From NCBI RefSeq assembly GCF_001422815.1, contig NZ_LMMP01000023.1, positions 111,208 to 175,207 of the forward strand: 64,000 nt of DNA. Direction: 5' to 3'. The notes under the pieces are model-generated. The model did not search any database and had not been told where the DNA came from. It was given only the letters and a program-made list of their open reading frames with translations. Each line of letters starts with the position of its first letter. Positions within the stretch are counted from its first letter, which is position 1. A program made the translations under genes and the position numbers. Below, piece after piece: positions 19,652-28,490 of this stretch. Source of the DNA: Methylobacterium sp. Leaf91 (GTDB lineage: Bacteria > Pseudomonadota > Alphaproteobacteria > Rhizobiales > Beijerinckiaceae).

Positions 19652-19906
19652 CTACGAGGACGGATTGGCCGGCACGAGGATCATCTCCATCCGACCACCA
19701 CGGGGGAAGGGGATCATTTTCATTTCCTGCTTCGGCGCAGGGCTCAATATCCGCGACGGCTCATAGCGCTGGTCGATCGCATGGGTCGCGTCGATATCTT
19801 GGTGACGCTGTTGAACGCCGCGCTTCCCCGCCGTCTGGGCAACCGCCGCCGAGGAAGCCGTCGCGAGAATGAGCATGGTGGCAACTGCTACATTTTTATA
19901 CAGCAT
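19652..19906 (-). CDS. Small secreted protein of unknown function
   Basis: 84 residues. A clear Sec signal peptide opens the protein (MLYKNVAVATMLILATASSA, probable cleavage after AVAQ), followed by a short polar mature part without recognisable domain and without cysteine. The ATG is preceded by AAGGA at good distance, supporting expression. It is convergent with rplS and shares its terminator region. I recognise no family. It may be a strain-level envelope peptide. Confidence 0.6.
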   Translation of the reverse strand: MLYKNVAVATMLILATASSAAVAQTAGKRGVQQRHQDIDATHAIDQRYEPSRILSPAPKQEMKMIPFPRGGRMEMILVPANPSS

Positions 19907-20405
19907 GATTTTCCTTAGTGCATGTTTCAGCTACATAAGGGTCAACGGACGGCCAACAATGCCTAATCCTGCGCCAATCAGCCTAGTCCGTGAACAGGGT
20001 GCGGCGTCACACGGGCCAAGAGGAAAGGCCTGACATTGTGTTCGAAGGCGCGGATTAACCTCCTGACGCGATCCGAACGTGGTCTCGCCAAGGCAATAAA
20101 AAGAAGACCATCAGCAAGATGGCGGCACATAGCAAAATAAATAGAGATTTCACTTCCGAAATAGATCTCGATAAGTATCGATAGATATCTGCATCATCTT
20201 ACAAAAGCGACCCGGCCGCTCGGGTCCAAGTGATGAGAGGATATCTTCGGAACCATTCCCTCAGGCCGGAGCCCCGGCCGTCATAGCCCGAGGCAGCGAC
20301 CGGCGCCGCCTCGGAGGATGGGTCAGCTTCATCAGCGTCCCGGAAAGGGCGGATTGGAGGTCGGGGCGGCTGATCGAATGAAGACGTGCCGACCCCTTCA
20401 CACCA
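19907..20405. other. 499-bp intergenic region with an AT-rich core
   Basis: No convincing gene. The part at about 20090-20200 is clearly richer in A and T than the surroundings. It contains a 21-codon ORF (ATG 20119 to TAG 20184) without a good ribosome-binding site and a small hairpin, GACCCG with CGGGTC, near 20210-20227. The 19900-20090 part should hold the promoter of the small secreted gene to its left. Confidence 0.5.
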
Positions 20406-21596
20406 CTATCCCCGACGCAGGGCCTCGAGCACCTTTCCACCCGGTCGCCCGGTCTGCGGCATACCGAGCTTGCGCTCGATGGCCTTGATCGCGTCGCGGG
20501 TCTTTGCGCCGACTTTACCGTCCGGCTCGCCGACATCGTAGCCCTGGGCCGCCAATCTGGTCTGAAGATCGCGGCGCTCGGCGCGCGACAGGGGCGGATC
20601 GTCGGTGGGCCATTCCGCCTGGACACCGGAGCGGCCGCGCAGGCGGTCGGACAGCACCGCGATGGCCAGACCGTAGGATTCGGCGGCGTTATAGGAATAG
20701 AGCGCGTCGAAATTCCGGGTCACCAGGAAGGCCGGGCCGTTGATACCGGCCGGGAGCAGGATGCCGGCAGGGCCGTCGCCGGAAAGCGGGCGTCCGTCGA
20801 TCCGGGTGACACCCATGGAGGCCCAATGCGCCACGGCGTGCTTGTTCTTGCGCCCGGCGGCCCCGGCATTGAAGCCCTTCGGCACACGCACCTCGTAGCC
20901 CCAGGGCTGGCCGTTCGACCATTTGGCCACGCGCAGGAAGTTGGCAGTGGAGGCCACCGCGTCGGGCACCGAATCAACGAGATCGCGGCGCCCGTCGCCG
21001 TCGCCGTCGACGGCGAGGCGCTGGTAGGTGGTTGGCATGAACTGGGTCTGGCCGAAGGCGCCGGCCCACGAGCCCGTCAAGCGAGACGGGTCGATGTCGC
21101 CACGCTCGATGATCTTGAGGGTGGCCATCAACTCACCCTTGAAGAACGCGGCGCGGCGGTGATTCGAGCAGATCAGGGTGGCGAAGGACTGAACCAGCGG
21201 CATCTTACCGAGGTTCTTGCCGAAATTCGATTCGACCCCCCAGACGGCGGCGATGGTGTAGCGGTCGACACCATAGCGCGCCTCCGCATTGGCGAGGGCC
21301 TGGCCATGCTGCTTCATCGCCGCTTTGCCGTCGTCCACCCGCTCCTCGTCGACGAGGGCGGCCATGTAGTCCCAGATCGGCGTCTTGAATTCGGGCTGCG
21401 CCTGGGAGAGCTCGATGACCTTGTCGTCGAAGGCGATGCCGTCGGTCGCCGCGCGGAAGGTCTGGGCCGAGATCCCCTGAGAGGCCGCCTCCGCCTGAAG
21501 CGAGGCAAGGCATGAGCGGAAGTCGGCCTTGGCCGGAACGGACGCTGCCGCACTCGCGAGGCAGAGGAGGGCAGTCAGCTTCGCGCGCGACGTCAT
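20406..21596 (-). CDS. Lytic murein transglycosylase with peptidoglycan-binding domain
   Basis: 396 residues. It has a signal peptide (about 1-23, ending PAKA), then an MltB-like SLT_2 catalytic domain with the glutamate in AAVWGVESNFGKNLG (Glu122) and the downstream landmarks GAFGQTQFMPTTYQRLAVDG and NFLRVAKWSNGQPWGYEVRV. A C-terminal peptidoglycan-binding helix domain (about 335-395) includes LQTRLAAQGYDVGEPDGKVG. It cleaves glycan strands in the periplasm to give 1,6-anhydro muropeptides. There is no lipobox cysteine, so it is probably soluble rather than anchored. It stands alone between leuD and the AT-rich gap. Confidence 0.92.
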   Translation of the reverse strand: MTSRAKLTALLCLASAAASVPAKADFRSCLASLQAEAASQGISAQTFRAATDGIAFDDKVIELSQAQPEFKTPIWDYMAALVDEERVDDGKAAMKQHGQALANAEARYGVDRYTIAAVWGVESNFGKNLGKMPLVQSFATLICSNHRRAAFFKGELMATLKIIERGDIDPSRLTGSWAGAFGQTQFMPTTYQRLAVDGDGDGRRDLVDSVPDAVASTANFLRVAKWSNGQPWGYEVRVPKGFNAGAAGRKNKHAVAHWASMGVTRIDGRPLSGDGPAGILLPAGINGPAFLVTRNFDALYSYNAAESYGLAIAVLSDRLRGRSGVQAEWPTDDPPLSRAERRDLQTRLAAQGYDVGEPDGKVGAKTRDAIKAIERKLGMPQTGRPGGKVLEALRRG

Positions 21597-21676
21597 GGGC
21601 GGTCTCCCGGCGGTTTTCGGCGTTTCCCGACCTTTAAGCCGCGCGCATGGTAAACGAACCGTGATGATGTCGGCGC

Positions 21677-22279
21677 TCAGGCAAATCCGCGCGCGGCGAG
21701 CTTCTCCTCGTAGGCGTCGATCTTCGGCGCTCGCATGAGGGTCAGGCCGATCTCGTCGAGCCCGTTGAGCAGGCTTTCTTTGCGCCCGGCATCGATGTCG
21801 AAATGCAGCGTGCCGCCATCAGGCCCCTTGATGGTCTGGCTCTCGAGATCGATCGTCAACGTGGCGTTGGAGCCGCGCTCGGCATCGTCGAACAGCTTCT
21901 CCAGATCCTCCGGCGAAACGATGATGGCGAGGATGCCGTTCTTGGCGCAGTTGTTGAAGAAGATATCGGCGAAGCTCGTGGAGATGATGCAGCGGATACC
22001 GAAATCGGCGAGCGCCCAGGGCGCGTGCTCCCGCGACGAGCCGCAGCCGAAATTGTCGCCGGCCACCAGCACCTTGGCGTTGCGATAAGCCGGCTGGTTG
22101 AGGACGAAATCCGGGTTCTCGGAGCCATCGTCGTTGTAGCGCATCTCGGAGAACAGGCCCTTGCCGAGACCGGTCCGCTTGATCGTCTTGAGATACTGCT
22201 TCGGGATGATCCGGTCGGTATCGACATTGGTGATGCGCATCGGCGCGGCAACGCCGGTGAGGGTGGTGAACTTTTCCAT
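21677..22279 (-). CDS. leuD: 3-isopropylmalate dehydratase small subunit
   Basis: 200 residues, the normal LeuD length. The opening [20 protein letters not shown], the [12 protein letters not shown] segment and [20 protein letters not shown] are diagnostic. With LeuC it isomerises 2-isopropylmalate to 3-isopropylmalate in leucine biosynthesis; the 4Fe-4S cluster is in LeuC. Neither leuC nor leuB is in the window, so the leucine genes are dispersed, as in many alphaproteobacteria. A 7-bp hairpin (TCTCCCG with CGGGAGA, 22319-22336) lies about 40 bp upstream of the start. Confidence 0.96.
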   Translation of the reverse strand: MEKFTTLTGVAAPMRITNVDTDRIIPKQYLKTIKRTGLGKGLFSEMRYNDDGSENPDFVLNQPAYRNAKVLVAGDNFGCGSSREHAPWALADFGIRCIISTSFADIFFNNCAKNGILAIIVSPEDLEKLFDDAERGSNATLTIDLESQTIKGPDGGTLHFDIDAGRKESLLNGLDEIGLTLMRAPKIDAYEEKLAARGFA

Positions 22280-22471
22280 GATGCTTCGCCGTTCGTGAAC
22301 CGGCCCGTCGCCCGCGCCTCTCCCGCGCTCGGGAGAAGAAGGGCAATCACCGGATGATCCTGTTTCCTCTCCTTACCAGTCGCCTTGGCATCTCGAAAGC
22401 AGGCGGTGCCATCTCGTAGCCGTCACGCAACTTGGCTATGCTTATCGTCGACGGACAACCGGGGCGACGCG

Positions 22472-22645
22472 ATGAACGAGACGAGCAATCAGTTCAAGAA
22501 GGCGCCCAAGCGCAAAAAGGAAAAGGCCCGGAGCGTTTCCGTGTCACCGGAAATGCGCCAGGCCTATGCCGACCTCATCAAGGAGCGCGAAGAACGCGAG
22601 GCCTATGCCCAGCACCTGCCGGCCGAGGGCGGCGGCAAGCGCTGA
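22472..22645 (+). CDS. Small basic hypothetical protein
   Basis: 57 residues from ATG at 22472 with GGGGCGAC upstream. It is highly charged: a lysine-rich start (NQFKKAPKRKKEKARSVSV) followed by an acidic-basic helix (MRQAYADLIKEREEREAYAQ). There is no signal peptide or cysteine. I recognise no domain. The in-frame upstream extension to 22385 lacks protein-like character. It is convergent with ccr, ending 15 bp from its stop codon. Confidence 0.5.
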   Translation: MNETSNQFKKAPKRKKEKARSVSVSPEMRQAYADLIKEREEREAYAQHLPAEGGGKR

Positions 22646-22660
22646 GCACCATCCTCGATT

Positions 22661-23941
22661 TCAGCGCTTCGGGCCGGCCTCGATCACGTCTTCCAGCGTG
22701 CGGAGCCCAGCGCGGGGAGCGTTGACGAGACAGGCCATGTTGCCGGGCGGGTGCTGGTTCTTCCACATCTTCGTGTGCGCCTGGGGGATCTTATCCCACG
22801 GGAACACCTCGCTCATGCAGGGGTCGATGCGCTGGTCCAGCACGAACTGGTTGGCGGCCGAAGCCTGCTTCAGATGCGCGAAGTGCGAACCCTGAATACG
22901 CTTCTGGCGCATCCAGACGTAACGGGCATCGAAGGTGATGTTGAAGCCGGTGGTACCGGCGCAGAACACCACCATGCCGCCACGCTTCACGACGAGCGCG
23001 GAGACCGGGAAGGTCGCCTCACCGGGATGCTCGAAGACGATGTCGACATCGTTGCCCTTGCCGGTGATGTCCCAGATCGCCTTGCCGAACTTGCGCGCTT
23101 CCTTGGTCCAGGCGTGGAATTCCGGCGAGTTCACCTTGGGCAGCTGGCCCCAGCAATCGAAGTCCTTGCGGTTGATGACGCCCTTGGCGCCGAGGCTCAT
23201 CACGTAGTCGCGCTTCGACTCGTCCGAGATGACCGCGATGGCGTTCGCACCGGAGGCGGCGCAGAGCTGGACGCCGAACACGCCGAGACCGCCCGAGGCG
23301 CCCCAGATCAGCACGTTCTGGCCCGGTTTCACCGTGTGCGGAGCGTGGCCGAACAGCATCCGGTAGGCGGTGGCGAGGGTCAGCGTGTAGCAGGCGCCTT
23401 CTTCCCAGGTGAGGTGCTGCGGCCGTTTCATCAGCTGGCGCGACTGGACCCTGCAGAACTGTGCGAACGAGCCGTCCGGCGTCTCGTAGCCCCAGATCCG
23501 CTGTGAAGGCGAGAACATCGGGTCACCGCCGTTGCACTCTTCGTCGTCGCCGTCGTCGCGGTTACAATGGACGATGACTTCGTCGCCGACCTTCCAGCGC
23601 TTCACCTTGGCGCCCACGGCCCAGACGATGCCCGAGGCATCCGAACCGGCGATGTGGTAGTCGGCCTTGTGCACGTCGAAGGGAGAGATCGGCTCGCCGA
23701 GGCCGGCCCAGACACCATTGTAGTTGATGCCGGCCGCCATGACGTAGACCAGGACTTCGTCGTCGCCGATCTCCCAGGTCGGCACCACCTCGACCTGCAT
23801 CGACTCCTCCGGCGGGCCATGGCGCTCGCGTCGGATCGCCCAGGCATACATCTTCGCCGGAACATGGCCGAGGGGCGGAATTTCACCCAGCTCGTAGAGG
23901 TCCTTGCCCTCGGTCGTATTCAAGGCAGCACTCGCCGACAT
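22661..23941 (-). CDS. ccr: Crotonyl-CoA carboxylase/reductase
   Basis: 426 residues from the ATG at 23939-23941, preceded by GGGAGAG; an in-frame ATG 60 bases upstream adds unconserved residues. The sequence closely matches Methylobacterium Ccr (KDLYELGEIPPLGHVPAKMY near the start, IWGASGGLGVFGVQLCAASG as the NADPH Rossmann loop). This MDR-fold enzyme reductively carboxylates crotonyl-CoA to (2S)-ethylmalonyl-CoA with NADPH and CO2, the defining reaction of the ethylmalonyl-CoA pathway. It is divergent from ecm, which acts two steps later in the pathway. That pairing supports joint control from the shared 394-bp region. Confidence 0.97.
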   Translation of the reverse strand: MSASAALNTTEGKDLYELGEIPPLGHVPAKMYAWAIRRERHGPPEESMQVEVVPTWEIGDDEVLVYVMAAGINYNGVWAGLGEPISPFDVHKADYHIAGSDASGIVWAVGAKVKRWKVGDEVIVHCNRDDGDDEECNGGDPMFSPSQRIWGYETPDGSFAQFCRVQSRQLMKRPQHLTWEEGACYTLTLATAYRMLFGHAPHTVKPGQNVLIWGASGGLGVFGVQLCAASGANAIAVISDESKRDYVMSLGAKGVINRKDFDCWGQLPKVNSPEFHAWTKEARKFGKAIWDITGKGNDVDIVFEHPGEATFPVSALVVKRGGMVVFCAGTTGFNITFDARYVWMRQKRIQGSHFAHLKQASAANQFVLDQRIDPCMSEVFPWDKIPQAHTKMWKNQHPPGNMACLVNAPRAGLRTLEDVIEAGPKR

Positions 23942-24335
23942 CTTGGCTCTCCCATTATTCTTTCTGTGCGACCCTATATCCACGAACCTGGACTGCTCCA
24001 AGGCCCCCTAAAAGGCCAGGATCGGGTGCTGCGTCCTCGAGTGCGTGCGCTGACCCGCCGCCTATTGATGTATTCATAATAAAGTCTTTGATGCAGAACG
24101 GCTCGTTTTCGATATTCCGCATCGAGGTCAAGGATTTACAGGAAGCTCACCTCAGTCGCCGGACAAAGCGCTCTTCAATTCGCTTGATCCTGTCGTCTAG
24201 AATTTTTCGAAGCATTATGGGCCGTCGACCGCCAAGTTGGACCATCGGCCAGATGACGTATGGCCGAGGCTTGGTTAGGGTGCCGCACAATAAGCGTGAG
24301 ATCGCGCAGCCTTGGAATCGAGTGGAGTCAGTGGA
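23942..24335. promoter_or_regulatory. Divergent control region between ccr and ecm
   Basis: 394 bp with no gene. It must hold the promoters of both ethylmalonyl-CoA pathway genes. The middle part (about 24060-24200) is AT-richer than the coding flanks and includes TTATTATGAATACATC on the minus strand, a possible -10 region for ccr. No long perfect dyad stands out, so I do not assign an operator. Regulators of ccr are known in Methylobacterium, but I cannot identify their site here. Confidence 0.6.
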
Positions 24336-26399
24336 ATGAGCGCGAGTGCGACCGTCGCCGAGGTCAAGCGCGACAAGCCATGGATCATCCGGACGTATGC
24401 CGGCCATTCCAACGCCAAGGAATCGAACGAACTCTATCGGGGCAATCTGGCCAAGGGGCAGACCGGACTGTCGGTGGCCTTCGATCTGCCGACGCAGACC
24501 GGCTACGATCCCGACCACGAATTGGCACGCGGCGAGGTCGGCAAGGTCGGCGTCTCGATCGCTCATCTCGGCGACATGCGGACTCTGTTCGATCAGATTC
24601 CGCTGCAGCAGATGAACACCTCGATGACGATCAACGCCACGGCACCGTGGCTGTTGTCGCTCTACCTCGCGGTCGCCGAGGAGCAGGGCGCGCCGCTCAG
24701 CGGCCTCCAAGGTACGACGCAGAACGACATCATCAAGGAATACCTGTCGCGCGGCACCTACGTGTTCCCGCCGGCCCCATCCCTTCGCCTGACCAAGGAC
24801 GTGATCCTGTTCACGACCAAGGAAGTGCCGAAGTGGAACCCGATGAACGTGTGTTCCTACCACCTGCAGGAGGCCGGGGCGACGCCGGTGCAGGAGCTCT
24901 CCTACGCGCTGGCCATCGCCATCGCGGTGCTCGACACGGTACGCGACGACCCCGATTTCGACGAGGCGAGCTTCGCCGACGTGTTCAGCCGCATCTCCTT
25001 CTTCGTGAATGCCGGCATGCGGTTCGTCACCGAGATCTGCAAGATGCGGGCGTTCTCGGAGCTTTGGGACGAGATCGCCCAGGAGCGCTACGGCATCACC
25101 GATCCGAAGAAGCGCATTTTTCGCTATGGCGTTCAGGTCAACAGCCTCGGACTGACGGAACAGCAACCTGAAAATAACGTCCACCGCATCCTGATCGAGA
25201 TGCTGGCCGTCACCCTGTCGAAACGCGCCCGCGCCCGTGCCGTGCAGTTGCCGGCCTGGAACGAGGCTCTGGGCCTGCCGCGCCCCTGGGACCAGCAATG
25301 GTCCATGCGGATGCAGCAGATCCTCGCCTTCGAGACCGACCTCCTCGAGTACGAGGACATCTTCGACGGTTCGAAGGTCATCGACGCCAAGGTCGAAGCT
25401 CTGAAGGAGGAGACCCGCAAGGCCCTCGAAGAGATCGGCGGCATCGGCGGCGCGGTGGCGGCGGTCGAGACCGGGGCACTGAAGCGCGCCCTCGTGGAAT
25501 CCAACGCCAAGCGCATCTCGGCCATCGAGGCAGGCGATCAGGTCGTCGTCGGCGTCAACAAGTTTCAGGCCGGCGAGCCTTCGCCTCTCACGGCCGGGGA
25601 GGGCGCCATCTTTACGGTCTCCGAGACGGTGGAGATGGAAGCAGAGCAGCGCATCCGCGACTGGCGGGCCAAGCGCGACGGCAAGGCCGTGGAGAAGGCC
25701 CTCGACGAGCTCGAGGCCGCCGCGCGCTCGGGCGCCAACATCATGCCGGTCTCGATCGCGGCGGCGAAGGCCGGCGTCACAACCGGCGAATGGGGCACGC
25801 GCCTGCGCCAGGTCTTCGGTGAATACCGAGCCCCCACCGGCGTCAGCCTCGAGACGATCTCCTCGGGTGCGGCCGAGGACGCCAAGCTCCTCATCGCCGA
25901 TCTCGGGGAGCGCCTGGGCGAGACGCCCAAGCTCGTCGTCGGCAAGCCCGGTCTCGACGGCCATTCGAATGGCGCCGAGCAGATCGCGCTCCGCGCCCGC
26001 GACGTCGGATTCGACGTGACCTATGACGGCATCCGCCAGACCCCGGCCGAGATCGTGGCGAAAGCCAAGGAGACCGGCGCCCACGTGGTCGGACTGTCGA
26101 TCCTGTCCGGCAGTCACGTACCGCTGGTGCGCGACGTAAAGGCGAAGATGCGGGAGGCGGGCCTCGACCACGTCCCCCTCGTCGTCGGCGGGATCATCTC
26201 GCCGGACGACGAACTCGTCCTCAAGAACATGGGCGTCACGGCGGTCTACACGCCGAAGGACTACATCCTCGACACGATCATGATCGGCATCGCCAAGGTG
26301 GTGGGCCGCGCCCTCGACAAGCGCGCCGCAGAGAAGGCGGATGCCGCGGCCGGCATCGGCGGATCCTCCGTCAGGGAGGGCGGCGAAAAGGTGTTCTGA
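24336..26399 (+). CDS. ecm: Ethylmalonyl-CoA mutase (coenzyme B12 dependent)
   Basis: 687 residues from ATG at 24336 (MSASATVAEVKRDKPWIIRT). A methylmalonyl-CoA-mutase-type barrel fills most of the protein, with TYAGHSNAKESNELYRGNLA near the start. The C-terminal cobalamin domain has the base-off ligand motif DGHSNG (Asp541-Gly546, His543) followed by GLSILSGSH and VVGGIISPDD. Ecm, also called MeaA, isomerises (2R)-ethylmalonyl-CoA to methylsuccinyl-CoA. It is single-chain, unlike the two-subunit methylmalonyl-CoA mutase. It is divergent from ccr. The ORF extends eight codons upstream of the chosen ATG without support. Confidence 0.97.
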   Translation: MSASATVAEVKRDKPWIIRTYAGHSNAKESNELYRGNLAKGQTGLSVAFDLPTQTGYDPDHELARGEVGKVGVSIAHLGDMRTLFDQIPLQQMNTSMTINATAPWLLSLYLAVAEEQGAPLSGLQGTTQNDIIKEYLSRGTYVFPPAPSLRLTKDVILFTTKEVPKWNPMNVCSYHLQEAGATPVQELSYALAIAIAVLDTVRDDPDFDEASFADVFSRISFFVNAGMRFVTEICKMRAFSELWDEIAQERYGITDPKKRIFRYGVQVNSLGLTEQQPENNVHRILIEMLAVTLSKRARARAVQLPAWNEALGLPRPWDQQWSMRMQQILAFETDLLEYEDIFDGSKVIDAKVEALKEETRKALEEIGGIGGAVAAVETGALKRALVESNAKRISAIEAGDQVVVGVNKFQAGEPSPLTAGEGAIFTVSETVEMEAEQRIRDWRAKRDGKAVEKALDELEAAARSGANIMPVSIAAAKAGVTTGEWGTRLRQVFGEYRAPTGVSLETISSGAAEDAKLLIADLGERLGETPKLVVGKPGLDGHSNGAEQIALRARDVGFDVTYDGIRQTPAEIVAKAKETGAHVVGLSILSGSHVPLVRDVKAKMREAGLDHVPLVVGGIISPDDELVLKNMGVTAVYTPKDYILDTIMIGIAKVVGRALDKRAAEKADAAAGIGGSSVREGGEKVF

Positions 26400-26410
26400 C
26401 GCGTCTACGT

Positions 26411-26473
26411 ACCTTCCTCCCTCTTCGGGGGAAGGTGCCTATGCAACCGGTTCGGAGAGGCTGCCTCTCCGAA
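26411..26473. repeat. Pair of adjacent hairpins downstream of ecm
   Basis: The first hairpin pairs ACCTTCC-CCC with GGGGGAAGGT (26411-26436, one bulge). The second is a perfect 10-bp dyad, TTCGGAGAGG (26451-26460), loop CTG, CCTCTCCGAA (26464-26473). Neither is followed by a U-tract. The block lies 12 bp after the ecm stop in the 154-bp gap before the next gene. It may be a transcript end or an intergenic palindromic repeat unit. Confidence 0.55.
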
Positions 26474-26553
26474 AGGTGCACTCTCCCCGCCAGCGGCAAA
26501 AACGGGTAGGCACTCCGCACGACCTCGCGACATCAGCGGACCCTCACACGACA

Positions 26554-27564
26554 ATGCCTTTCGCGCCGCTCGTCGCCGTACCGCTGGCCGCCTGCCTCAG
26601 CGCGGTCCTGATAGTGCTGCTCAAACCGATCCTTCAACGCTATGCGCTCGCCCGGCCGAACGCGCGGTCGAGCCACAGCGTGCCGACCCCCCAAGGGGCC
26701 GGCATCGCGATCGTCCTCGCCATCCTGGCGACCGGTGGGCTCCTGGCATCCCTGATGCAGCCTATGCCGGCGACGATGGAGGCGCTGGTCCTCGCTCATG
26801 CGACGCTGCTCCTCGCCATCGTGGGTGCTGTCGACGATATCAGGCCACTGCCGGCCACGTTGAGACTCGGTCTTCAGACTCTTGCGGTGACCGGCCTCGT
26901 CCTGTCGGTGGAGGGACGGCTCCTACCCGAGATTCCGCTCATTGCTGAGCGCGCGCTCGCCGTCCTGGCAGGAGTCTGGTTCGTGAACCTGACGAACTTC
27001 ATGGACGGGCTCGACTGGATGACGGTCTCGGCCATGGTGCCGGTCTCGGCCGCGCTGATGCTCGCCGGACTTGCCGGAGGATTACCGCCGCTGCCGACCC
27101 TCGTGGCCGCGTCCCTCCTCGGTGCGCTGATCGGCTTTGCACCCTTCAATCGCCCGGTGGCCCGCCTTTTCCTGGGGGATGTCGGCTCCCTACCGATCGG
27201 CCTTCTGGGGGCGTGGCTGCTCTACCGCCTCGGCCTTCAGCACGGTCTGGCGGCAGCCATCCTTCTTCCGCTCTACTACATCGCCGATTCCACGCTGACG
27301 CTGCTGCGCCGCGCAGCCAAGGGCGAGCCTGTCTGGAAGGCGCATCGCAGCCACTACTACCAGCGCGCGACGTCGAACGGCTTCACGGTGACGGAGGTGG
27401 TCGGGCGGGTCTTCGTCCTCAATACGACGCTGGCGGTCCTGGCGGGCGCCACCTTGCTTTGGCCGTCGCAGCTTGTCACGCTCGCGGCCCTTGCTGCAGG
27501 CGCGGCCCTGGTCGCCGCGACGCTGCGTCGGTTCTCGACCTTGCGAGAAGGAATCGCCGCTTGA
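26554..27564 (+). CDS. Undecaprenyl-phosphate sugar-1-phosphate transferase (WecA/WbpL type)
   Basis: 336 residues with about ten membrane helices, from ATG at 26554. Family motifs in order: GAVDDIRPLP (Asp94-Asp95, metal site), NLTNFMDGLD (145-154), FLGDVGSLPIG (206-216) and HRSHYYQR (264-271). This is the polyprenyl-phosphate N-acetylhexosamine-1-phosphate transferase family, which starts O-antigen or exopolysaccharide repeat units on undecaprenyl phosphate. It is translationally coupled to the next gene (TTGA overlap). The HRSHYYQR form is typical of WbpL-like enzymes, whose sugar is often fucosamine or quinovosamine. The donor sugar is an inference. Confidence 0.88.
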   Translation: MPFAPLVAVPLAACLSAVLIVLLKPILQRYALARPNARSSHSVPTPQGAGIAIVLAILATGGLLASLMQPMPATMEALVLAHATLLLAIVGAVDDIRPLPATLRLGLQTLAVTGLVLSVEGRLLPEIPLIAERALAVLAGVWFVNLTNFMDGLDWMTVSAMVPVSAALMLAGLAGGLPPLPTLVAASLLGALIGFAPFNRPVARLFLGDVGSLPIGLLGAWLLYRLGLQHGLAAAILLPLYYIADSTLTLLRRAAKGEPVWKAHRSHYYQRATSNGFTVTEVVGRVFVLNTTLAVLAGATLLWPSQLVTLAALAAGAALVAATLRRFSTLREGIAA

Positions 27565-28490
27565 GCGGAAACGTCATCGCGCTCACCGGTGCCACCGGCT
27601 TCATCGGCCGTCACCTCCTGCGCTCGCTCTCGGATCAGGGTTACCGGGTCCGGGTGCTGCTGCGACGCCCAGTCGAGTTGCCGCCCGGCGCCAGCGGCGC
27701 CGTGGTGGGCGACCTGAGCCGGCCCATGAACATGGCGGCGGCACTTTCCGGCGTCGACGCCATCGTCCATTCCGCCGGCCTCGCCCATGCCATGTCCGGC
27801 ACGCCGGAGGACGATTACCGCTCCTCGAACATCGACTCGACGCGACGTCTCGCCGAAGCAGCGGCCAAGGCGCGGGTCGGGCGCTTCGTCTTCCTCTCCT
27901 CGATCAGGGCGCAGACCGGCATCAGTGCGGCCGGAACCGTCACCGAAGTCGATCATCCAAATCCCACCGATGCCTATGGCCGCTCGAAACTCGCCGCTGA
28001 GGAAGCCTTGGCCGAGATCGGGATCGACTGGGTCGCCCTGCGCCCTGTCCTCGTCTATGGCGCTGGGGTGAAAGGCAACATGGCCGCGCTCCTGCGGCTC
28101 GCGCGAACGCCCTATCCCCTCCCACTCGCGAGCCTGACGGGGCGTCGGTCCCTGATCTCGGTGGAGAACCTCTCGGCAGCCATCGTCACGGTGCTTCGTC
28201 ACGAAGGACCGCTTGGCCGGGCGCTGGTGGCGGCAGAGCCGGACGCCTTGACCTTGCCCGGCATGATCGCGGCCTTACGCGCCGGCCTCGACCGCCGCGC
28301 CGGTCTTGTACCCTGTCCGCCGAGCCTGTTCGGCCTCGCCTGCCGGATGACGGGTCGGCGGGAGATCTTCGAGCGCCTTTCGGGCGACCTCGTGGTGCAC
28401 TCCAAGGGGCTGTCTGCGTTGGGTTGGTCCCCGCAATTGACCTCATCCCAGGGGCTTACAGCCCTGGCCCGCACGGAGTGTGCAGCCTAG
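27561..28490 (+). CDS. NAD-dependent sugar epimerase/reductase (extended SDR)
   Basis: 309 residues from a TTG at 27561 overlapping the previous stop (TTGA), with GAGAAGGA about eight bases upstream. The NAD-binding GATGFIG is at residues 10-16; the catalytic residues are Ser113/Ser114 (VFLSSIRA) and Tyr139-Lys143 (YGRSK). It resembles WbpV/WbpK-like 4-ketoreductases or epimerases that act after WbpM-type dehydratases. Paired with the transferase before it and the dehydratase convergent to it, it should supply a nucleotide-activated deoxy-amino sugar. Its stop codon overlaps that of the convergent gene by four bases. Confidence 0.82.
   Translation: MSGNVIALTGATGFIGRHLLRSLSDQGYRVRVLLRRPVELPPGASGAVVGDLSRPMNMAAALSGVDAIVHSAGLAHAMSGTPEDDYRSSNIDSTRRLAEAAAKARVGRFVFLSSIRAQTGISAAGTVTEVDHPNPTDAYGRSKLAAEEALAEIGIDWVALRPVLVYGAGVKGNMAALLRLARTPYPLPLASLTGRRSLISVENLSAAIVTVLRHEGPLGRALVAAEPDALTLPGMIAALRAGLDRRAGLVPCPPSLFGLACRMTGRREIFERLSGDLVVHSKGLSALGWSPQLTSSQGLTALARTECAA

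Noticed and set aside
20119..20184. 21-codon ORF in the AT-rich gap
   Set aside because: No convincing ribosome-binding site and too short to judge coding character.
24147..26171. 674-codon open frame on the minus strand
   Set aside because: Antisense to ecm, which matches its family over its whole length. No domain in the antisense translation.
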